Shown here one piece after another: positions 6,141-11,526 of a DNA stretch of 11,526 nucleotides. Source of the DNA: an uncultured Eubacteriales bacterium (GTDB lineage Bacteria > Bacillota > Clostridia > Monoglobales > Monoglobaceae); assembly GCA_900555375.1 (NCBI GenBank), contig USLC01000011.1:1-11526 (forward strand). Reading direction: 5' to 3'. The notes beneath the pieces were generated by a model. The model worked only from the letters and a program-made list of their open reading frames with translations, did not search any database and was not told the origin of the DNA. Both the position numbers and the translations under genes were made by a program. The first letter of the stretch is position 1, and every line of letters begins with the position of its first letter.

Positions 6141-7226
6141 ATGTCTGCTGCAACACAAAAAAGCAAAAACCGTTTGTCAGCAAGCATCGAGGCTTTCAAG
6201 GCAAAGTCGGGTGCCGACAAGCGCAGAGCAATCACGGATATGCTCTTTAATAACGCAATGTATATAATTATTTTAATCGCTGTAATTTATATAGCAATAC
6301 GGGTTCCGGAATTTATTTCCACCTCTTCTATAGTGAATATCGTATCGCTGACCGCTGCCAAGCTGCCCATTGCACTTGGTATCGCAGGTGCAATAGTTCT
6401 TACCGGTACAGATATTTCAGCCGGCCGATGTGTAGGTCTTACCGCTTGTATTGCCGCATCTCTTTTGCAGATGAGCGGCTATGCAAACAAAATCTTTCCA
6501 AACATCGGCGTAACTCCGCTTTGGCTGGTACTGCTGGCTGTAATAGCAGTCGGCGCGGCAATAGGCTTTGTAAACGGCTTCTTTGTTGCTAAATTTAAAC
6601 TGCATCCGTTTATTGTTACTCTCTCCACACAGCTTATTGTCTTCGGTCTTGTACTTATGTACCTTATGATAGGCGGAAACAACGGTCAGACGCTTTCGGG
6701 ACTTGACTCGTCATACACCAATCTGGTCAGAGGAACTCTGTTTAAGATTGGCGGAGTATCCGTTCCGAAGTATGTCCTGTACTCCATCATTCTTACGGGA
6801 ATAATGTGGGTTATCTGGAACAAAACCAAGTTCGGCAAAAATATGTTTGCCGTAGGTTCAAACGAAGAAGCCGCAAATGTATCCGGCGTAAACGTTTTTT
6901 GGACAATCGTTATGGTTTTTGTTTTGGCAGGTGCAATGTACGGTATCACAGGATTTATTGAAGGAGCCCGTATTGCTTCTTGTTCGGCAAACACAGGTTT
7001 AAACTATGAATCAGACGCTATCGCGGCGTGCGTTATCGGCGGCGTATCATTTGTCGGCGGTACAGGTAAGATAAGCGGCATAGTAATCGGCGTATTTCTT
7101 CTGCAGATTATATTTGTCGGTCTTAACTTCCTCTCGGTTGACGCAAATATGCTTTACGTAATAAAGGGTCTTATAATCCTTGTTGCCTGCGCTATCGATA
7201 TGCGTAAGTATCTTGCAAGAAAATAA
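6141..7226 (+). CDS. mglC: Galactose/methylgalactoside-type ABC transporter permease
   Basis: A 361-residue membrane protein of the BPD_transp_2 (RbsC/MglC) type that forms the sugar channel. A charged cytoplasmic N-terminus of about 38 residues precedes roughly eight to ten hydrophobic segments, the first at about 39-54. The cytoplasmic coupling motif GSNEEAANVSGV matches the corresponding MglC segment, and the C-terminal segment YESDAIAACVIGGVSF closely follows the E. coli MglC sequence, which supports this name over generic ribose-type permeases. It is slightly longer than E. coli MglC (336). AAGGAGG at 6125-6131 lies 9 bases before the ATG; the gap from mglA is 32 bp, so it is cotranscribed. 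Confidence 0.93.
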   Translation: MSAATQKSKNRLSASIEAFKAKSGADKRRAITDMLFNNAMYIIILIAVIYIAIRVPEFISTSSIVNIVSLTAAKLPIALGIAGAIVLTGTDISAGRCVGLTACIAASLLQMSGYANKIFPNIGVTPLWLVLLAVIAVGAAIGFVNGFFVAKFKLHPFIVTLSTQLIVFGLVLMYLMIGGNNGQTLSGLDSSYTNLVRGTLFKIGGVSVPKYVLYSIILTGIMWVIWNKTKFGKNMFAVGSNEEAANVSGVNVFWTIVMVFVLAGAMYGITGFIEGARIASCSANTGLNYESDAIAACVIGGVSFVGGTGKISGIVIGVFLLQIIFVGLNFLSVDANMLYVIKGLIILVACAIDMRKYLARK

Positions 7227-7248
7227 TTTTAACGGAGTGTGAAATACT

Positions 7249-7608
7249 ATGGAAGACAATAATGTTAAAACTCAGCATCGCAGCGGCGGTCTGTACGCCA
7301 AGGTAAATATGTCGGTAAAATCGGCAAATATTATGGTCGCATCGCTTCTTGCCCTGCTTATTGTTACATCGGTCTTTATTGTTCGCCACAGTGGTTTTAC
7401 AGTTAAGTTTGATACCGACGGCGGCTCTCACATCGACTCTGTCAAGGCGATGTACTCTGACACGGTTTCGGTTGACGCCCCCGTAAAAGAAGGCTATAAA
7501 TTCACCGGCTGGTACACAGACCGCGCCTGCACGCAAAAGTGGGATGCCGATAACGACTCTGTAAGCGGAAGTATGACGCTTTATGCCGGATGGGAAAGCT
7601 CCGATTAG
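7249..7608 (+). CDS. Small membrane-anchored protein with one Listeria-Bacteroides (InlB B-type) repeat
   Basis: A 119-residue protein: a polar N-terminus with net positive charge near the membrane (about 1-25), one membrane helix (about 26-46, NIMVASLLALLIVTSVFIV), then a single beta-rich repeat (about 50-115). The repeat shows the family landmarks in order: TVKFDTDGG, a Val/Asp-rich strand, VKEGYKFTGWYTD, a Trp-Asp pair (KWDAD) and the closing MTLYAGW. The Lys/Arg-rich N-terminus before the helix predicts N-in topology with the repeat outside. Such repeats (PF09479-like) are usually found in tandem in large surface proteins; a lone repeat on a single-helix anchor is unusual. GGAG at 7234-7237 is 11 bases from the ATG, and the start is 22 bp after mglC, so it belongs to the mgl transcript. 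I infer an accessory role beside the transporter or the neighbouring kinase, but no function is established. Confidence 0.8.
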   Translation: MEDNNVKTQHRSGGLYAKVNMSVKSANIMVASLLALLIVTSVFIVRHSGFTVKFDTDGGSHIDSVKAMYSDTVSVDAPVKEGYKFTGWYTDRACTQKWDADNDSVSGSMTLYAGWESSD

Positions 7609-7616
7609 GGCGGATT

Positions 7617-7633
7617 CTGATAACTAATATCAG
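7617..7633 (+). repeat. Small inverted repeat after the mgl operon
   Basis: CTGATA and TATCAG flank a 5-base spacer ACTAA and overlap the first 13-bp direct repeat. It has no T-run immediately after and is too short for a convincing terminator; it may be an operator half-site pair. Confidence 0.4.
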
Positions 7634-7637
7634 GTTA
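7625..7637 (+). repeat. 13-bp direct repeat, copy 1
   Basis: TAATATCAGGTTA, identical to 7718-7730. It sits 17 bp after the stop codon of the small repeat protein and about 47 bp upstream of the -35 box of the regulator promoter. Confidence 0.6.
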
Positions 7638-7671
7638 GCTTTAAAGTATTTTTGCTCCGGCAATAAAAATA

Positions 7672-7700
7672 TTGATTTTCCCGGCATTTAATGATATACT
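7672..7700 (+). promoter_or_regulatory. Promoter of the response regulator/kinase operon
   Basis: TTGATT (7672-7677), a 17-base spacer, and TATACT (7695-7700), with an added TGn extended -10 (TGA at 7692-7694). It should start transcripts near 7707 and lets the sensory genes be made without mgl transcription. No convincing terminator is seen between 7608 and here, so read-through from mgl is also possible. Confidence 0.7.
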
Positions 7701-7717
7701 AACTGTAAAAGCCAAGT

Positions 7718-7730
7718 TAATATCAGGTTA
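7718..7730 (+). repeat. 13-bp direct repeat, copy 2, in the regulator leader
   Basis: TAATATCAGGTTA again, 93 bp from copy 1 start to start and about 11 bases downstream of the expected transcription start. The two copies thus bracket the promoter, as expected for binding sites of an autoregulator. Confidence 0.6.
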
Positions 7731-7749
7731 AATGTCGGGAGGATTTATA

Positions 7750-9363
7750 ATGAACTATACTGTTCTTGTCGTTGAAGATGAATATGAACAGCGCCGCGCA
7801 ATCATCGAAATGGTCGACTGGGCGGCAGCCGGTTTTGAAGTTATAGGTGAAGCGGAAAACGGCGTTGAAGCTCTTGATATCATCGAAAGCTTAGAGCCCG
7901 ACCTGATTTTAACCGACATTAAAATGCCGATGATTTCGGGCTTAGAGCTTGCCGCGCGCGTGCGCGAACTGAGACCTGCCACCCAGATTGTTATTCTGAG
8001 CGGTTATGACAGCTTTGAATATGCGCGCACAGCCATAAACTATAACATAATCAGCTATCTGCTGAAGCCCATTTCCTCTTCCGAAATGTCCGAAAAGCTT
8101 TTTGAAATACGCAAACGTATGGACGAAAAGCTTGGCAGCGTTATTGCCGCGCCCGATTCCGATATACAAAAACAGCTCCACAAACTTTCAATCGAGCGTT
8201 TTCTTCTTCCTCTTATGCTTGGCAGCAACGAAGAACAACCCGATGACGACGAGCTTGCGCGCAGTGCCAAAGAGCTTGGCATAATAAAGAAGGGCACGCC
8301 CGAAAACGGTGCGGAGCCCCGTTTTTGCGTTCTGATATCAAAGTTTAAGCAAATCGGCGGAAGGTCGTGCACGGGAAAGGAACATACAGACTTTATAGAC
8401 TCGGTTCTCTCTCACTACATCTACTCTGTCAGCTTTATAGTTTACGGAAGAGTGGTATCGCTTGTCGTTATCAACGATGAGGGAAAGATGTCAAACCTGC
8501 TTGAGCTTCCCCTGCGTGAAATTGTGCAGACAGCTAAAAGGCTGCTTAACCAAAGCTGTACAATAGGCGTCAGCCGCGAATTTTCATCACTTTCGGGATG
8601 TGCAAGCGCATACTTTCAGGCAGTTACCGCGCGCCGCTACACAAGCGACGGCGCAGGCGAAGTAAGATTCATCAACGACCAGGAACGCAACCGCGAATTT
8701 GAAATCGACGGTCTTGAAAAATCCGTGCTTAAGCTTGAACAGCTTTTAAAAGTCGGCGACAACAAATCGTTGGAGGACTTTGTAAACGGCTTTTTTGAGG
8801 GAAGCACCCCCGAGAACGCAAACCTGCTTGTGGTGCAGATAATAGCCACCGTTTACAGCGTTGTCAGCAATATAGCCGATGACAAATCGGATATTTTAAA
8901 GCAGCTTTCTTCAAGCGCAATCTTTGCAAGGGTTACCTCTTACAGCAGCGAAAGCGGAATGAAAAACGAGCTTATATCATTTTGCAAAAACGCAAAGGAG
9001 ATTATCAGCAATTCTCAAAAGCGTGAAAGTGAAATTCTTTGCGACAAAGTTATACAAATAATAAATGACAGATATTCGGACGAAGAGTTATCCCTTGTTG
9101 GCGTCAGCAACGAGCTTTCGGTCAGCCCGAACTATCTCAGCGCTCTGATTAAAAAGACGAAAAAGAAAAATTATATCACACTTCTGACCGAGCGCCGTAT
9201 GAAGGCGGCATACGATATGCTGGTATGCTCTGATATGAAGGTGCTTGAAATAGCACAAAAGTGCGGATATAACGACCAGCATTATTTCAGTTACAGCTTT
9301 AAAAAGTTCTACGGTGAATCTCCTAACAAGATAAGAACAACCAACAGAAAGGATCTGTTATAG
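7750..9363 (+). CDS. YesN-type response regulator (REC + AraC-family DNA-binding domain)
   Basis: A 537-residue regulator, phosphorylated by the downstream kinase, that should bind DNA and switch on sugar uptake genes. The receiver domain (1-about 120) has the acidic pair E9/D10, phosphoacceptor D56 in LILTDIKMP, S84 in ILSGYDSFEYA and K106 in YLLKP. A long central region (about 125-425) is variable and has no motif I can name. The C-terminal AraC-type domain (about 430-537) has two helix-turn-helices, including VSNELSVSPNYLSALIKK and VLEIAQKCGYNDQHYFSYSFKK. An upstream in-frame ATG at 7732 would add six residues, but it overlaps the ribosome site; GGGAGG (7737-7742), 7 bases before 7750, fixes the start there. 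The stop codon abuts the kinase ATG, which implies coupled translation. Confidence 0.93.
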   Translation: MNYTVLVVEDEYEQRRAIIEMVDWAAAGFEVIGEAENGVEALDIIESLEPDLILTDIKMPMISGLELAARVRELRPATQIVILSGYDSFEYARTAINYNIISYLLKPISSSEMSEKLFEIRKRMDEKLGSVIAAPDSDIQKQLHKLSIERFLLPLMLGSNEEQPDDDELARSAKELGIIKKGTPENGAEPRFCVLISKFKQIGGRSCTGKEHTDFIDSVLSHYIYSVSFIVYGRVVSLVVINDEGKMSNLLELPLREIVQTAKRLLNQSCTIGVSREFSSLSGCASAYFQAVTARRYTSDGAGEVRFINDQERNREFEIDGLEKSVLKLEQLLKVGDNKSLEDFVNGFFEGSTPENANLLVVQIIATVYSVVSNIADDKSDILKQLSSSAIFARVTSYSSESGMKNELISFCKNAKEIISNSQKRESEILCDKVIQIINDRYSDEELSLVGVSNELSVSPNYLSALIKKTKKKNYITLLTERRMKAAYDMLVCSDMKVLEIAQKCGYNDQHYFSYSFKKFYGESPNKIRTTNRKDLL

Positions 9364-11121
9364 ATGAAGTTACGCCGCCGATTTTATTTAAATCTGTCTT
9401 CAATATCCGTATTATCTGTAACTGCGGCGGTAATCGCCGCGGTATCTGTCTGCATTCTTATCTTTGGTTCTATCTACAGCAAAGCGCTGAATCTTGACGC
9501 ACGCGTCAGCTCAGAACAGGCTGTTGCCCAGGCAGAGCTTGCCGTAAGCAATTATTTCGACTCGGTTGAGGACAAGCTGAATCTGATAAGCGGAGTGGTA
9601 AGCCAAGCCCAAACCCCGGGTGAATTTGAAGACAAAATTTCTTTTTTTACTTATGTTCAGAATGATATAGTTGCCGTAACAGTTTATTCGGAAGGCGGAA
9701 ACATAATCAGCTGTATGGGCAGCGGCGGAAAAAGAAAGACAAACACCGCAAAAGATCTTTCGTTTGATAAAGAGCTGTTTGATAACTCTGACGGCTTTGC
9801 GGTATCGTCTCCGCACGTTCAAACCCTTTTTGAGGGTGAATATCCATGGGTTGTGACTATTGCCTCAAAGCTTGATGCACCCGTCTTTGGCAACGGAGAA
9901 TATGTTGCAATAGACTTTATGTTTTCGGAAATAGCAAAGTACATTGACAATATAGGAATAGGCAGACACGGCTATTGTTTTATTACCGACAAAAACGGAG
10001 ATATAGTATACCACCCACAGCAGCAGCTGCTGTTTTCGGGATTAAAAAGCGAAAACACGGAATTTATTTCATCTCTTCCCGACGGAACGCGTACCGAAAA
10101 AAATATAATATACACAACCCAACACATCAAAAATAATTTGTGGCGAATCGTGGGCATCAGCTTTACGGACGAGCTTTACCGCAAGCTTAAAGAACAGATT
10201 CTGATGAGTATTATTATTTCGTTTTTATGCTGTGCGCTTATTGCACTTATTCTTCTTATCGTATATTCGCGCATTGTAAACGCGCCCGTAAAGTCTCTTA
10301 TACGCGCAATGAAGCGTTTTGAAACAGACGCCGAAAACTTCCGCTTTTCGGGCGGAACCGAGATTGTGACAGAGCTGAACACGCTCTCGCGCTCTTTTGA
10401 ACATATGTCACGCAGAATCGCACAGCTTATGGACAAGGTGCGTTCAGAGGAGACCGAGCTCAGAAAGACCGAACTTAAGGCTCTTCAGGCACAGATAAAT
10501 CCTCACTTTTTATATAACACACTTGACTCGATACAATGGATGTGCGAACGCGGCAACACCGAATCCGCCTCTAAAATGGTCGGTGCGCTGGCGAAGCTTT
10601 TCAGGATAAGCATAAGCCGCGGGCATGAGCTTATTACCATAAAAGACGAAATGCGCCACGCCGAAAACTATCTTATTATACAAAGCTATCGGTACCGCAA
10701 CCAGTTTACCTATACATTTGATGTTGACCCCGAAGTCGAAGGCTATCTGTGCAACAAGATTACTGTTCAGCCTCTTATCGAAAACGCAATATACCACGGA
10801 ATCGACCGACTGATTGACGAGGGTGAAATAAATATCTCGGCAAGGACGGCAGATGATAACCAAAATGATATTATAATCACGGTTGAGGACAACGGCGTGG
10901 GTATGACGGACGAGCAATGCAGAAAAATTCTGCAAAAGGACCGCAGTGATTCGGGCGGCATCGGCGTAAAGAATGTAAACGACCGCCTTAAAATTTACTT
11001 TGGCGCCGGCTATGGTCTTACAATTAAAAGCGAGCCCGACGTCGGTACAAAAGTAATGGTGAGGATTCCTAAAATAACCGAGGAGGCAGCCGCAAATGAA
11101 GCAAATAATAAAAATAAGTAG
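9364..11121 (+). CDS. YesM/LytS-type sensor histidine kinase with extracellular Cache-like domain
   Basis: A 585-residue membrane kinase. Helix 1 spans about 13-37 and helix 2 about 279-302; between them lies an extracellular sensor of about 240 residues that looks like a double Cache fold (for example HGYCFITDKNGDIVYHP at 202-218). A HAMP linker (about 303-355) leads to the His_kinase domain with phosphoacceptor H381 in QINPHFLYNTLDS. The ATP-binding domain has the N-box LIENAIYHG (471-479), the G1 box DNGVGM (509-514) and the G2 box GGIGVKN (531-537). This NPHFLYN class pairs with YesN-type AraC regulators, here encoded directly upstream with no gap. The sensor may bind a ligand itself or read the sugar-loaded lipoprotein encoded next. 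All catalytic motifs are intact. Confidence 0.93.
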   Translation: MKLRRRFYLNLSSISVLSVTAAVIAAVSVCILIFGSIYSKALNLDARVSSEQAVAQAELAVSNYFDSVEDKLNLISGVVSQAQTPGEFEDKISFFTYVQNDIVAVTVYSEGGNIISCMGSGGKRKTNTAKDLSFDKELFDNSDGFAVSSPHVQTLFEGEYPWVVTIASKLDAPVFGNGEYVAIDFMFSEIAKYIDNIGIGRHGYCFITDKNGDIVYHPQQQLLFSGLKSENTEFISSLPDGTRTEKNIIYTTQHIKNNLWRIVGISFTDELYRKLKEQILMSIIISFLCCALIALILLIVYSRIVNAPVKSLIRAMKRFETDAENFRFSGGTEIVTELNTLSRSFEHMSRRIAQLMDKVRSEETELRKTELKALQAQINPHFLYNTLDSIQWMCERGNTESASKMVGALAKLFRISISRGHELITIKDEMRHAENYLIIQSYRYRNQFTYTFDVDPEVEGYLCNKITVQPLIENAIYHGIDRLIDEGEINISARTADDNQNDIIITVEDNGVGMTDEQCRKILQKDRSDSGGIGVKNVNDRLKIYFGAGYGLTIKSEPDVGTKVMVRIPKITEEAAANEANNKNK

Positions 11122-11526
11122 ACCCTTAGCCGTAATTTTATGCGTGCTGATTTTAGCGCTGACTTGCTCGTGCGGCACGCAAAACGCCGACAAGAAAAGA
11201 ATTGCCGTAATAGTTAAAGCCACGGATTCGGACTTTTGGCACAGCGTCAGGCGCGGCGTTGATTCCGCCGCAACCGAGTATAACGCGGAGGTCACGTTTG
11301 AAGGCTGCGAAAATGAGGATGATTATTTTACCCAAAACCAACTTATAAAAGACGCTGTCAGGAACAAAGCCGATACCATAGTGCTTTCCGCAATCGACTC
11401 TGAAAAGTCAGCCGAGGCGGTTGATGAAGCGGTTCGCGCAGGCGTTGAAGTTATTGCCATCGACAGCGGCACCGCGTCAAGTCACATCAAAATGTTTATC
11501 GGTACAGATAATATCGAAGCCGGAAG
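11096..11526 (+). CDS. Second sugar-binding lipoprotein (Peripla_BP_4/RbsB-like), N-terminal part only
   Basis: Open from ATG at 11096 to the window edge (143 codons), too late in the window to have a stop. AGGAGG at 11081-11086 is 9 bases upstream, inside the end of the kinase gene, which it overlaps by 26 bp. The N-terminus is a lipoprotein signal (MKQIIKISRPLAVILCVLILA) ending in LTCSCG; C26 or C24 would be the lipidated residue, the exact lipobox being slightly atypical. The mature part starts KKRIAVIVKATDSDFWHSV and continues through IVLSAIDSEKSAEAVDEA, EVIAIDSG and FIGTDNIEAG. This is the first lobe of a ribose/galactose-type binding protein. It is clearly different from MglB and lacks its own transporter genes within view. 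Translational coupling to the kinase suggests a sensory rather than transport job, like XylFII in clostridial xylose sensing; this is inference. Confidence 0.85.
   Translation, partial: MKQIIKISRPLAVILCVLILALTCSCGTQNADKKRIAVIVKATDSDFWHSVRRGVDSAATEYNAEVTFEGCENEDDYFTQNQLIKDAVRNKADTIVLSAIDSEKSAEAVDEAVRAGVEVIAIDSGTASSHIKMFIGTDNIEAG

Noticed and set aside
7647..7671. TATTTTT/AAAAATA inverted repeat as a terminator of the mgl operon
   Set aside because: Stem is A/T only, with no GC core and no T-run after the stem.
7732..7749. Upstream in-frame ATG that would extend the response regulator by six residues (MSGGFI)
   Set aside because: The extension is the ribosome site itself (GGGAGG plus spacer) and the receiver domain begins normally at the ATG at 7750.
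10510..11295. Long 261-codon open frame on the minus strand opposite the kinase
   Set aside because: It runs antisense to the conserved kinase catalytic domain and the next lipoprotein, shows no recognisable domain, and is best explained as a shadow of their codon bias.
1..11526. CRISPR arrays, tRNA or rRNA genes, prophage or attachment sites
   Set aside because: No regularly spaced repeats, cloverleaf-like segments, ribosomal RNA motifs or integrase-flanked repeats were seen on reading both strands.

Overview
The window looks like chromosomal DNA from a low-to-mid GC member of the Clostridia (Bacillota), probably a gut-type anaerobe. The signs are strong AGGAGG-type ribosome binding sites, consensus TTGACA/TATAAT promoters, an FtsY without the long acidic N-terminal domain of proteobacterial FtsY, and a YesN/YesM-type two-component pair beside a sugar ABC transporter. 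I cannot place it to genus; an Oscillospirales-like gut clostridium is a guess.

Left part (1-2271). A truncated gene for a secreted protein reads leftward off the edge. A complete insertion sequence of about 1.1 kb (361-1480, IS481-like, one DDE transposase on the minus strand, 26-bp imperfect terminal inverted repeats) sits between that gene's promoter and the consensus promoter of a rightward gene for a short formate/nitrite-transporter family protein. The insertion thus separates two divergent promoters without breaking either gene. The 5' end of the transposase transcript can fold so that its ribosome binding site and start codon are buried.

Middle (2275-3419). ftsY reads leftward and shares a bidirectional terminator with the transporter gene. 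Its promoter diverges from the promoter of the sugar operon across an AT-rich 209-bp spacer that holds a 17-bp perfect palindrome.

Right part (3420-11526). One block, all on the plus strand, is devoted to sugar uptake and sensing: mglB (lipoprotein sugar-binding protein with a calcium-loop motif), mglA (double ATPase), mglC (permease), then a 119-residue protein with one membrane helix and a single Listeria-Bacteroides (InlB B-type) repeat. After a 141-bp spacer with its own promoter and a duplicated 13-bp element come an AraC-type response regulator, a Cache/HAMP histidine kinase, and, overlapping the kinase by 26 bp, a second sugar-binding lipoprotein cut off by the window edge. The arrangement matches the logic of three-component sugar-sensing systems known in clostridia (binding protein + LytS/YesM kinase + YesN regulator controlling a sugar ABC transporter, as in the XylFII-LytS-YesN system). 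I infer that the second lipoprotein presents sugar to the kinase, the regulator then activates the weak mglB promoter, and MglBAC imports a hexose such as galactose or glucose. The small repeat protein is the part with no assigned role.
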